DNA of 7,023 nt from an uncultured Eubacterium sp. (GCA_910579145.1 CAJTTQ010000108.1:1-7023); one strand, 5' to 3'; shown: positions 1 to 6,093, numbered from the stretch's first letter. Numbers and translations are program-made. Notes: generated from the sequence alone by a model not told the origin.

Positions 1-46
1 ATATCTCGTAAAATTTATCCCTCTCCACGACAGTACCTCGATAAAA

Positions 47-214
47 TCAATTTTTTTCCAATACGTTGCAGTATGCCTCAAAAGCATCATTGATATGTTT
101 ATCTGTATTGCCCGGTGCAGCCTTTTTCGTCTGGAATTCAAAAACGGTTACTTTTTCCATCAGACTTTTGTCCTCTGCAAGAAATCCCTGCAAACCTTTT
201 ACACGTTCTTCCAT
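47..214 (-). CDS. Small ORF, 55 residues, function unknown, possibly frameshifted near its end
   Basis: I do not recognise this protein. It starts MEERVKGLQGFLAEDK and is charged and mostly helical in character, with no signal peptide or membrane segment. The start is well supported: a strong GGGGAGGT-type ribosome binding site lies about seven bases before the ATG, and a candidate promoter and palindromic operator lie just upstream. The frame closes at a TGA (47-49) directly after a run of seven A on the coding strand. If one A is skipped, the reading frame continues without a stop to the window edge as KIDFIEVLSWRGINFTRY, which looks protein-like. The gene may therefore be a complete small protein, a longer gene with a frameshift mutation or sequence error at the A run, or a programmed frameshift site. 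The start is better supported than the end. Confidence 0.45.
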   Translation of the reverse strand: MEERVKGLQGFLAEDKSLMEKVTVFEFQTKKAAPGNTDKHINDAFEAYCNVLEKN

Positions 215-232
215 AAACGGCACCTCCCCTGG

Positions 233-253
233 CTAAATAGTTGATTATTTAAG
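233..253 (-). promoter_or_regulatory. Candidate palindromic operator upstream of the small left-edge ORF
   Basis: TAAATA (234-239) and TATTTA (246-251) are a perfect six-base inverted repeat with a six-base spacer. It lies about 20 bases before the start codon at 212-214 and overlaps or directly follows both candidate promoters, which is where a repressor would act. Size and A/T-rich form resemble sites of MarR-family regulators, but that is inference. The site shares TAGTTGA with the palindrome at the acpP promoter. Confidence 0.4.
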
Positions 254-285
254 AAAAGCGTAGCACATATTCAAACAAAAATCAA
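246..285 (-). promoter_or_regulatory. Candidate promoter(s) for the small left-edge ORF
   Basis: Two sigma-A-like combinations are visible on the minus strand. One is TTGATT (280-285), a 17-base spacer, then TACGCT (257-262) preceded by TGC, an extended -10. The other is TTGAAT (269-274), 17 bases, then TAAATA (246-251), which lies inside the operator palindrome. Both are imperfect matches in an A/T-rich stretch, so I cannot say which is used. Either gives a short leader with the operator at or near the transcription start. Confidence 0.4.
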
Positions 286-328
286 GACTTTTTTCAAAAA
301 ATTACCAGATATTACCTATAGTTCCAAT

Positions 329-360
329 TGCCTTTTTCCCGCCCTTCTGCCAAAAAGGCA
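329..360. repeat. Inverted repeat with A/T-tract arms, possible weak terminator downstream of glyQS
   Basis: TGCCTTTTT (329-337) and AAAAAGGCA (352-360) are perfect nine-base inverted arms around a 14-base loop. The position, downstream of the glyQS stop and its tandem repeats and before the promoter of the left-edge ORF, fits transcription termination. However, no T run follows the stem on the minus strand and the loop is large, so a classical rho-independent terminator is not shown. Confidence 0.35.
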
Positions 361-399
361 TCCACAAAAATCACGCCGCTTCATGCTCTGATCATTAGT

Positions 400-528
400 G
401 AATGCCTTGCGGCCGAAAGCCCATTACATGGCCGAAAGTTCGCTTTGCAGCCGAAAGTCCGCTTCGCAGCCCAAAGTCCGCTTCGCAGCCTAAAATCCAT
501 TACACGGCCGAAAGTCCGCTTCGCGGCC
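400..528 (-). repeat. Tandem array of 19-base hairpin-forming units immediately after glyQS
   Basis: Reading the minus strand from the glyQS stop codon there are six contiguous units of exactly 19 bases: 528-510, 509-491, 490-472, 471-453, 452-434 and 433-415, then a decayed seventh (414 to about 400). A typical unit is GGCCGCGAAGCGGACTTTC. Each contains a four-base stem around a three-base loop, for example CCGC-GAA-GCGG. Two units carry CCGT-GTA-ATGG and CCAT-GTA-ATGG, keeping the pairing with different bases. The first G of unit one is the last base of the glyQS TAG stop, and the bases before it (TTTTA) match the tail of unit two, so the array abuts the gene with no gap. There are no spacers, so it is not CRISPR. 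Plus-strand open frames over it are repeat artefacts. Confidence 0.9.
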
Positions 529-1925
529 TAAAACGAAAACCTGCCGTCGAAATACTCTTTCAATTCGGAGATCTTAATTCTCTCCTGCGCCATCGAATCG
601 CGGTCGCGGACCGTGACCATGCCGTCTTCTTCCGATTCAAAATCGTAAGTAATGCAGTACGGCGTACCGATCTCGTCCTGGCGGCGGTAGCGCTTTCCGA
701 TGTTCCCGCGGTCATCGTATTCACAGTTATAATATTTGCTCAGTTCCTCGTACACCTTTTCCGCTCCCTCGTTCAGTTTCTTAGAAAGCGGGAGCACACC
801 GATCTTGACCGGCGCGAGTGCCGGATGGAAGTGCATGACGGTACGCATGTCGCCGCCCTCTAACTCCTCTTCGTCATATGCGCTGCAGAGGAACGCCAGC
901 GTCACGCGGTCTGCGCCAAGCGATGGCTCGATGACGTACGGCACATATTTTTCCTTGCGCTCGTCATCAAAATAACTCATATCTTCACCGGATGTATTCT
1001 GGTGCTGGGTCAGGTCGTAATCTGTCCGGTCGGCGATGCCCCACAGCTCGCCCCAGCCAAATGGGAACAGGAACTCAATGTCACTCGTCGCCTTGCTGTA
1101 GAAGGAAAGTTCTTCCTTGTCGTGGTCGCGGACGCGCATTTCCTCTTCGCGGATGCCCAGATCCTGCAGCCATTTGATACAAAACTCTTTCCAGTAGGAG
1201 AACCACTCCAGATCCGTGTCCGGTACACAGAAGAACTCCAGCTCCATCTGCTCAAACTCGCGCGTACGGAACGTAAAGTTACCCGGCGTGATCTCGTTGC
1301 GGAATGACTTTCCGATCTGCCCGATACCAAATGGTACTTTCTTGCGGGATGTCCGCTGGACATTTTTAAAATTCACGAAAATACCCTGCGCGGTTTCCGG
1401 CCGGAGATATACCGTATTTTTCGCGTCCTCCGTCACGCCCTGGAACGTCTTAAACATCAGGTTAAACTGGCGTATATCGGTAAAGTTGTGCTTGCCGCAC
1501 GACGGACATGGGATGTTTTGGTCGGCGATAAACTGCTCCATCTTTTCATTGTCCCAGCCATCGACCGATCCATCCAGCTCCATTTCCTTTTCCGACGCGA
1601 AATTTTCGATCAACTGGTCGGCGCGAAATCTCTCATGGCACTCCTTACAATCCATGAGCGGATCGGAAAAGCCGCCGAGATGTCCTGACGCCACCCATGT
1701 CTGCGGATTCATGAGAATCGCGCAGTCCACGCCGACATTATATTTATTTTCCTGGATGAATTTCTGCCACCAGGCCTTTTTTACATTATTTTTCAGTTCT
1801 ACACCGAGATTTCCATAATCCCATGTATTCGCAAGCCCTCCATAGATTTCCGATCCCGGATAAATGAATCCACGGCCTTTGGCAAGTGCTACGATTTTGT
1901 CCATTGTTTTTTCGCTCATATCCAC
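528..1925 (-). CDS. glyQS: Glycyl-tRNA synthetase, single-chain alpha2 type
   Basis: This cytoplasmic class II enzyme attaches glycine to tRNA-Gly using ATP. At 465 residues it has the usual length of the bacterial homodimeric form and is unlike the split glyQ/glyS form. Visible features in order: an N-terminal region with YPGSEIYGG near residues 22-30; two Cys pairs, C93/C96 and C140/C143, that look like a zinc site in the insertion; RPETAQGIF at 175-183; class II motif 2 FRNE at 208-211; motif 3 GADRVTLAFL at 337-346; and an anticodon-binding domain from about 372 to the end. The start is taken as GTG at 1923-1925 because AAGGAG lies six bases before it; ATG at 1917-1919, two codons in, is an alternative with wider spacing. 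It follows fabZ by 84 bases on the same strand and may be read from the fab transcript. That gap is too short for a T-box leader, and no T-box consensus is seen. It holds only a small CGCCG-CAAA-CGGCG hairpin at 1989-2002 with no T run. Confidence 0.97.
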   Translation of the reverse strand: MDMSEKTMDKIVALAKGRGFIYPGSEIYGGLANTWDYGNLGVELKNNVKKAWWQKFIQENKYNVGVDCAILMNPQTWVASGHLGGFSDPLMDCKECHERFRADQLIENFASEKEMELDGSVDGWDNEKMEQFIADQNIPCPSCGKHNFTDIRQFNLMFKTFQGVTEDAKNTVYLRPETAQGIFVNFKNVQRTSRKKVPFGIGQIGKSFRNEITPGNFTFRTREFEQMELEFFCVPDTDLEWFSYWKEFCIKWLQDLGIREEEMRVRDHDKEELSFYSKATSDIEFLFPFGWGELWGIADRTDYDLTQHQNTSGEDMSYFDDERKEKYVPYVIEPSLGADRVTLAFLCSAYDEEELEGGDMRTVMHFHPALAPVKIGVLPLSKKLNEGAEKVYEELSKYYNCEYDDRGNIGKRYRRQDEIGTPYCITYDFESEEDGMVTVRDRDSMAQERIKISELKEYFDGRFSF

Positions 1926-2009
1926 TCGTCTCTCCTTATTATTTTTACAGTCAGCATGACCACTGAAATGCTGCGTATGCCTTCTACACGCCGCAAACGG
2001 CGAAAGCTA

Positions 2010-2435
2010 TTATTGTATGATAAATTTAATCTCCGCCTCACACGCCGTTTTTCCGTCCACCGTGGCAATCGCTTTTCCGACCCCCATCGGCCCCTTGCAC
2101 TTGATGATCTCGGTTTCCAGCCTCAGCCGGTCACCCGGCACGACCTGATGGCGGAATTTTGCCTTATCGATGCCGCCGAAAAACGCCAGCTTTCCTTTAT
2201 TCTGCTCTAAACTGAGCACCGCGACCGCGCCGACCTGCGCCAGCGCCTCGACGATGAGAACGCCCGGCATCACAGGCTTCTCGGGAAAATGTCCCTGAAA
2301 ATACGGCTCGTTTACCGTCACGTTTTTATATCCGACCGCTTTCACGCCGGGTTCCATTTCCTCGATGCAGTCCACCAGTAAAAACGGATACCGGTGCGGG
2401 ATGATCTTTTTAATCTCATTGATATCCAGTAACAC
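2010..2435 (-). CDS. fabZ: 3-hydroxyacyl-[acyl carrier protein] dehydratase FabZ
   Basis: FabZ removes water from 3-hydroxyacyl-ACP to give trans-2-enoyl-ACP in the elongation cycle. The protein is one hot-dog domain of 141 residues, the usual length. It begins LLDINEIKKIIPHRYPFLL, carries the catalytic His in GHF (H49) and the catalytic Glu in IVEALAQ (E63) after the conserved MPGVL stretch, and ends KFIIQ. I chose GTG at 2433-2435 because GGAGGG lies six bases upstream and this start gives the family N-terminus. An in-frame ATG at 2460-2462 overlaps the fabF stop in AATGAATAA and would add nine residues (MNKEAGGLN), but it has no ribosome binding site of its own. With the chosen start, the gap to fabF is 19 bases, consistent with translational coupling. 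Confidence 0.95.
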   Translation of the reverse strand: MLLDINEIKKIIPHRYPFLLVDCIEEMEPGVKAVGYKNVTVNEPYFQGHFPEKPVMPGVLIVEALAQVGAVAVLSLEQNKGKLAFFGGIDKAKFRHQVVPGDRLRLETEIIKCKGPMGVGKAIATVDGKTACEAEIKFIIQ

Positions 2436-2454
2436 GTTTAACCCTCCCGCTTCT

Positions 2455-3693
2455 TTATTCATTATATGCTTTGAAGATCAGAGTTGCATTATGTCCGCCA
2501 AATCCAAGTGAATTGGAAAGGGCAATGTTTACATCCATCTCGATTCCCTCGCCCTTGACGCAGTCCAGATCACACTCCGGATCCTGATCGGTCAGTCCGG
2601 CATTTACATGTACATAATGATCCGTAATGGATTTTACGCAGGCGATCGTCTCCACGCCGCCGGCTGCTCCGAGAAGGTGTCCGACCATCGATTTTGTGGA
2701 ACTGATCTTGCATTTGTAAGCGGCATCCCCCATCGCGAGCTTGACCGCTCTCGTCTCAAATAAATCGTTCATATGGGTGCTCGTCCCGTGCGCGTTGATG
2801 TAGTCAATGTCCTCCGGCTTCACACCGGCGTCCTTCATCGCAAATTCCATCGCCTTTGCCGCTCCGCTTCCGTCCTCAGCCGGCGATGTGATATGGAACG
2901 CGTCGTTTGTCGCGCCATAGCCGATCACCTCGGCGTAAATCTTCGCGCCGCGCTTCTTCGCGTGCTCCAATTCCTCGAGAACGATGATACCGGCTCCCTC
3001 GCCCATCACAAAACCGCTGCGGTTTACATCAAATGGGATCGAAGCCTTTTTCGGATCTGTCGCGAGGGACAGCGCCGTCATATTCGTAAAACCGGACACA
3101 CCGAGTTCCGTAATCGCCGCCTCGGCTCCTCCGGCGATCATGACATCCGCCTCTCCGTACTGTACGGAACGGAATCCCTCACCGATGTTGTGGTTTCCCG
3201 TGGCGCACGCTGTCACGATATTGATATTTTTCCCTTTTAATCCAAGCTGGATCGCAATATTTCCGGCAGCCATATTGGAAATCAGGGACGGTATCATCAG
3301 GGGAGCGACGCGGTTCGGGCCTTTGTCCAACAACTTCTTATATTCCCTCTGCATACACTGGAGACTTCCGATCCCGCAGCCCACACAGGTTCCCACCATA
3401 AATGGGTCCTCTTTTTCCATATCCAGCCCGCTGTCTTCCATCGCCTGTTTCGCGGCAGCTACCGCAAACTGCGCAAACCTCTCCATGCGTCTGGCGGATT
3501 TGGGATCCATGTAATCCTTTGGCTCAAAATCTTTTACTTCTGCCGCCAGCTTCGCTTTGTAATCCGTGGGATCGATCTGCGTCATCGGGCCGATGCCGAC
3601 CACTCCCTTTTTGATATTGCTCCAAAATTCATCCACCGTATTTCCGACCGGGGTGATCGCCCCCATCCCGGTTATGACTACTCGTCTGCTCAT
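2455..3693 (-). CDS. fabF: 3-oxoacyl-[acyl carrier protein] synthase II FabF
   Basis: FabF condenses malonyl-ACP with a growing acyl-ACP, releasing CO2 and adding two carbons. The 412-residue protein is full length and has the thiolase fold. The catalytic Cys is C163 in TACATG, followed by the two active-site His, H302 in AHGTST and H339 in MVGHLLGAAGG, with K334 in STKS. The C-terminal GFGGHN loop is at residues 397-402. The start ATG has an excellent AGGAGG about eight bases upstream. It follows fabG by 38 bases and precedes fabZ, so condensation, reduction and dehydration enzymes are made from adjacent cistrons. No second elongation synthase or FabH is in the window. Confidence 0.98.
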   Translation of the reverse strand: MSRRVVITGMGAITPVGNTVDEFWSNIKKGVVGIGPMTQIDPTDYKAKLAAEVKDFEPKDYMDPKSARRMERFAQFAVAAAKQAMEDSGLDMEKEDPFMVGTCVGCGIGSLQCMQREYKKLLDKGPNRVAPLMIPSLISNMAAGNIAIQLGLKGKNINIVTACATGNHNIGEGFRSVQYGEADVMIAGGAEAAITELGVSGFTNMTALSLATDPKKASIPFDVNRSGFVMGEGAGIIVLEELEHAKKRGAKIYAEVIGYGATNDAFHITSPAEDGSGAAKAMEFAMKDAGVKPEDIDYINAHGTSTHMNDLFETRAVKLAMGDAAYKCKISSTKSMVGHLLGAAGGVETIACVKSITDHYVHVNAGLTDQDPECDLDCVKGEGIEMDVNIALSNSLGFGGHNATLIFKAYNE

Positions 3694-3731
3694 GAGTCAA
3701 TCCTCCTAAATTCAATATGATAAGCGCCTCG

Positions 3732-4475
3732 TTACATGGCGATCCCGCCATCGACGCAGAGTACCTGCCCCGTTATGTATTTCGCCCTGTCGGACGCGAG
3801 AAATACGACCGCTTCCGCGATGTCCTCCACCTGGCCGAACCGGCCGAGCGGAATCGACGCCACCGCCGCTTCCTTCACGGAATCCGACAGCACCTCTGTC
3901 ATTTCCGTATCGACAAATCCAGGCGCGACTGCGTTTACCGTTATGTTACGGGAGGCAAGTTCCTTTGCCGCCGCCTTTGTCAGTCCGATCACGCCCGCTT
4001 TGGACGCGGAATAATTTGCCTGTCCCATGTTTCCAGTCACACCTGAAACCGAGGCTATATTGATAATGCGCCCGCACCGCTGTTTCATCATCGGCCGGCT
4101 CACAAATTTGACCCCGTGGAACGTCCCGGCCAGATTTGTCTGAATGACGCTCTGAAATTCCTCCTCCGACATTTTCATCATCAGATTATCTCTCGTAATA
4201 CCGGCATTGTTCACCAGGATATCAATCCTGCCGTATTCTTTGACGAGCGTCTGGTAAAACTCTTTCGCCGCCTCAAAATCACTGACGTCACACTGTACGG
4301 CAGCCGCTTTTCCGCCTTCTGCCTCGATCGCGCTTACCACCTCTTTGGCACGCTCGGCGGAACCGTTATAATTCACGACTACCGTCGCACCTTCCCTGGC
4401 CATCGCGAGGGCAATCCCCCTGCCGATCCCGCGGCCGGCGCCTGTCACAACAGCTACCTTATCTTCCAATAACAT
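3732..4475 (-). CDS. fabG: 3-oxoacyl-[acyl carrier protein] reductase FabG
   Basis: FabG reduces 3-oxoacyl-ACP to 3-hydroxyacyl-ACP with NADPH. This is a classical short-chain dehydrogenase with a Rossmann fold, 247 residues and complete. Seen in order: the nucleotide-binding TGAGRGIG at 11-18; NNAG at 89-92; the catalytic tetrad N114, S142, Y155 and K159 (YSASK), with the same Ser-Tyr and Tyr-Lys spacing as E. coli FabG; PGFVDT at 185-190; and the C-terminal CVDGGIAM. The open frame extends further upstream to 4511, but that N-terminal extension (FGRLLERTGNH) is non-family sequence; ATG at 4473-4475 gives the normal start MLLEDKVAVVTG, with AAAGGACAGG just before it. It is separated from fabD by 175 bases that hold hairpins and a structured element. 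Confidence 0.97.
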   Translation of the reverse strand: MLLEDKVAVVTGAGRGIGRGIALAMAREGATVVVNYNGSAERAKEVVSAIEAEGGKAAAVQCDVSDFEAAKEFYQTLVKEYGRIDILVNNAGITRDNLMMKMSEEEFQSVIQTNLAGTFHGVKFVSRPMMKQRCGRIINIASVSGVTGNMGQANYSASKAGVIGLTKAAAKELASRNITVNAVAPGFVDTEMTEVLSDSVKEAAVASIPLGRFGQVEDIAEAVVFLASDRAKYITGQVLCVDGGIAM

Positions 4476-4529
4476 ATGATTACCTGTCCTTTCTAACAAC
4501 CTTCCAAACACGGCTTGATTTAGTGGCGG

Positions 4530-4550
4530 AGAATCCGCGGAGCGGATTCT
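4530..4550. repeat. Perfect hairpin between fabD and fabG
   Basis: AGAATCCGC (4530-4538) and GCGGATTCT (4542-4550) are perfect nine-base arms around the three-base loop GGA. The hairpin stands beside the larger nested element at 4554-4657, separated by three bases, and probably belongs to the same unit. It has no T run on the minus strand, so it is not a typical terminator. It could instead pause transcription, protect mRNA ends or mark a dispersed repeat. Confidence 0.8.
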
Positions 4551-4553
4551 ACC

Positions 4554-4657
4554 AGTGTGAATAGAGCAAGGTGCCGCGAGCGGCGCCTTGCGAGAAACTA
4601 CTTGATGAGGTTAATGTCTCCATAGGAGACATTCGAATCCGTAGTTTCATTCACACT
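4554..4657. repeat. Nested palindromic element predicted to fold as a three-way junction
   Basis: Several inverted repeats nest exactly. Outer stem P1: AGTGTGAAT (4554-4562) with ATTCACACT (4649-4657). P2: 4566-4576 with 4581-4591, eleven pairs of which one is G-T on the plus strand and A-C on the minus strand, loop of four. P3: GAAACTAC (4594-4601) with GTAGTTTC (4641-4648), directly abutting P1. P3 is topped by AATGTCTCC (4613-4621) with GGAGACATT (4625-4633), loop ATA. All helices are compatible at once. The outer arm includes the last bases of fabD and its TGA stop, so the element abuts or overlaps the gene end. On the minus strand a 33-codon frame (4549-4650) starts at an ATG directly after the fabD TGA. 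It has no ribosome binding site of its own and is probably incidental. Confidence 0.8.
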
Positions 4658-5580
4658 TTTTCTAGCAGCGCATCCATATCCGCCACCGTCCCGATGCTGT
4701 ATGTCGTCAGATCCTTCCCGATCACCTTACTGATCTTTTTATTAAAACCGGCAAGTGTGCGCCCCGGACCGATTTCGATAAAGGTATCCACTCCGTCTGC
4801 CGCCATCGCTTCCACCGACTGCTGCCACCTGACGGACGAAGAAACCTGTCTCACAAGAAGCGGCTTGATCTCGTCCGCCTCCGTTATGTACTGAGCTGTG
4901 ACATTCGCCACGTATGGGAATTCCGGCTTGCCAAACTCGATCTCGTTTAACACCGCTTCCAGTTTCGTTCCCGCGCCCCTCAGCAGGTCCGAGTGGAACG
5001 GTCCGCTGACATTGAGCATAACAGCGCGTTTCGCCCCAGCTTCCTTGCACTTTTCGGCGCCTTCCTCTACGGCTTCTTTTTTTCCGGAAATAACGATCTG
5101 TCCCGGACAGTTATAATTTGCCACCTGTACTTCGCCGATTCCGTCGATCGCCTTCTCGATCGCCCCGGCCTCAAGTCCCATAATGGCAGCCATGCCGCCG
5201 ACGCCCGCCGGCACCTCTTCCTGCATGTAGATCCCGCGTTTTCTCACTGCCTTCGCCGCGTCAATGTAATTCATGGCATTGGCTGCCACAAGCGCGCAGT
5301 ACTCGCCCAGGCTGAGGCCCGCCGCCACATCCGGCCGGATCCCCCGCTCCCGCAGCACTTCCATCGTAGCCACGCTCGTCGTCAGCAGCGCCACCTGTGT
5401 AAATTCCGTAATGTCTATATCTTTATTTTCCTCAAAGCAGAGCGCCCTCAGATCCAGTCCGACGGCCTCGCTCGCCTTGTCAAAAATCTCTTTCGCCACG
5501 GGAAAACTGTCATAAAACTCCTTTCCCATTCCTACTTTCTGCGCTCCCTGTCCCGGAAATACAAATGCAATCTTACCCAT
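4651..5580 (-). CDS. fabD: Malonyl-CoA:[acyl carrier protein] transacylase FabD
   Basis: FabD moves malonate from CoA to the phosphopantetheine arm of ACP, supplying the extender unit for FabF. The protein is 309 residues, full length for the family. It opens MGKIAFVFPGQGAQ (GQGAQ at 10-14), has the nucleophile elbow GLSLGEY with Ser90, the carboxylate-binding Arg115 in RKRGIYMQ, the catalytic His196 in GPFHS, and a C-terminal EIGPGRTL near 269-276. Leu replaces His in the GHSLG form of E. coli, a variation common in Firmicutes. The open frame continues upstream to a TTG at 5617-5619, but that extension lies inside a hairpin region and is not family sequence. ATG at 5578-5580 is preferred, with a GAGGG eleven bases before it, a rather distant site that suggests modest initiation. 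The stop codon lies in the outer arm of the 4554-4657 element. Confidence 0.97.
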   Translation of the reverse strand: MGKIAFVFPGQGAQKVGMGKEFYDSFPVAKEIFDKASEAVGLDLRALCFEENKDIDITEFTQVALLTTSVATMEVLRERGIRPDVAAGLSLGEYCALVAANAMNYIDAAKAVRKRGIYMQEEVPAGVGGMAAIMGLEAGAIEKAIDGIGEVQVANYNCPGQIVISGKKEAVEEGAEKCKEAGAKRAVMLNVSGPFHSDLLRGAGTKLEAVLNEIEFGKPEFPYVANVTAQYITEADEIKPLLVRQVSSSVRWQQSVEAMAADGVDTFIEIGPGRTLAGFNKKISKVIGKDLTTYSIGTVADMDALLEKV

Positions 5581-5604
5581 ACTTTTATTTTCCCTCGTTT
5601 CTGT

Positions 5605-5653
5605 GCTGTTTAACAGCAACTAATGAAAGGGTTGCTGACTTTCATCAGCAACC
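5605..5653 (-). promoter_or_regulatory. Overlapping, mutually exclusive hairpins between acpP and fabD
   Basis: On the minus strand GGTTGCTGA (5653-5645) pairs perfectly with TCAGCAACC (5638-5630) around the loop TGAAAG. That loop is itself complementary to CTTTCA (5629-5624) just downstream. A second GTTGCTG (5620-5614) can pair with the same CAGCAAC arm, or with AACAGC (5610-5605) to form a small hairpin. These pairings exclude one another, as in attenuators. No T run follows, so simple termination is not shown. The location, after acpP and about 25 bases before the fabD start, would suit processing, pausing or differential expression of acpP over fabD. Function is inference. Confidence 0.55.
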
Positions 5654-5725
5654 ACACACTGTTACGCATATCAAGCGCTTTCCATCTGGCGCATCTTAAG
5701 ACGTGGAATAACTACGCCTGTGTAA

Positions 5726-5956
5726 TTACTCTACGCCTTTTTCTTTCAGGAAGTTAATGACATCTCCAACCGTATGGATGCTCTCCAGATCATCCGTCGG
5801 GATCTCCACATCGTACTCTTCTTCCAGAGCCATGATCAACTCATAGAGATCCAGAGAATCTGCCCCCAAATCATCTTTAAAAGAAGAAGCTTCTGTGATG
5901 CTGTCCGCATCCACACTCAACTGATCTGCGATAAGTTCCTGCATTTTTTCTAACAT
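5726..5956 (-). CDS. acpP: Acyl carrier protein
   Basis: ACP carries growing acyl chains as thioesters on a 4'-phosphopantetheine arm and is the shared substrate of FabD, FabF, FabG and FabZ downstream. The 76-residue acidic four-helix protein is of standard length. The attachment Ser is S34 in GADSLDLYELIM; the residues after DSL read DLYEL where many ACPs have DVVEL or DTVEL. A helix III region, EYDVEIPTDDLESIHTVGDV, follows. The start has AAGGAG about nine bases upstream. It is the first gene after the strong promoter and is followed by 145 bases of hairpin-rich DNA before fabD, consistent with a need for more ACP than enzyme. Confidence 0.97.
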   Translation of the reverse strand: MLEKMQELIADQLSVDADSITEASSFKDDLGADSLDLYELIMALEEEYDVEIPTDDLESIHTVGDVINFLKEKGVE

Positions 5957-6087
5957 GACTATTTCTCCTTTTCTCAGCCTGCCCGGGATTCTCCTGCGCA
6001 GTAGGGCCGCCGTCGGCGCGATACCGCATTTATGTAGGGTTCCGCAGACTAAATATTATTTTCAAGATTCCTCAACTACTTGAGTTA
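5957..6087 (-). other. Long leader of the fab operon transcript
   Basis: If transcription starts about seven bases after the -10 box, acpP has a leader near 130 bases, long for a simple untranslated region. It is GC-rich in the middle and contains a short CGCC-GTC-GGCG hairpin (6008-6018), a weak five-base outer pairing (5994-5998 with 6043-6047) and a twice-present GTAGGG (6001-6006, 6034-6039). I recognise no known riboswitch or leader-peptide motif. Confidence 0.4.
6071..6084 (-). promoter_or_regulatory. Candidate palindromic operator at the fab promoter
   Basis: CTCAA (6071-6075) and TTGAG (6080-6084) form a perfect five-base inverted repeat with spacer CTAC. It begins a few bases after the expected transcription start, a typical repressor position. 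In streptococci the fab genes are repressed by FabT, a MarR-family protein; a regulator of that kind acting here is inference, as no regulator gene is in the window. It shares TAGTTGA on one strand with the palindrome at 233-253. It could also be only a small RNA hairpin. Confidence 0.45.
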
Positions 6088-6093
6088 TTCAGT

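Noticed and set aside
400..528. CRISPR array
   Set aside because: Units are contiguous 19-mers without spacers and no cas genes are near.
402..863. Plus-strand 153-codon open frame with repeated PKVRFAAESPLRS-like peptides
   Set aside because: The repetition comes from the 19-base units, whose length is not a multiple of three so all frames show related peptides; the rest lies antisense to the glyQS 3' end and has no supporting ribosome binding site.
1216..1818. Plus-strand 200-codon open frame antisense to glyQS
   Set aside because: It is a shadow of the glyQS reading frame; the minus-strand protein has all synthetase motifs.
1926..2009. T-box riboswitch ahead of glyQS
   Set aside because: Only 84 bases separate fabZ and glyQS, too short for a T-box, and no T-box consensus or antiterminator/terminator pair is present; just one small hairpin without a T run.
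4476..4511. Upstream extension of fabG to a GTG at 4511
   Set aside because: The added residues are not part of the FabG family, and ATG at 4475 gives the standard N-terminus with a ribosome binding site.
4549..4650. 33-codon minus-strand ORF (MKLRIRMSPMETL...) starting right after the fabD TGA
   Set aside because: It coincides almost exactly with the nested palindromic element, has no ribosome binding site of its own, and its sequence is dictated by the inverted repeats. Stop-start coupling is possible but not supported further.
5581..5619. Upstream TTG start for fabD
   Set aside because: The added 13 residues are outside the family and lie in the hairpin region; ATG at 5580 gives MGKIAFVFPGQG, the normal FabD start.
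5624..5653. H-type pseudoknot formed by the hairpin loop and the six bases after the stem
   Set aside because: The sequences are complementary, but there are no connecting bases to cross a nine-pair stem, so both helices cannot form together; they are better read as alternatives.
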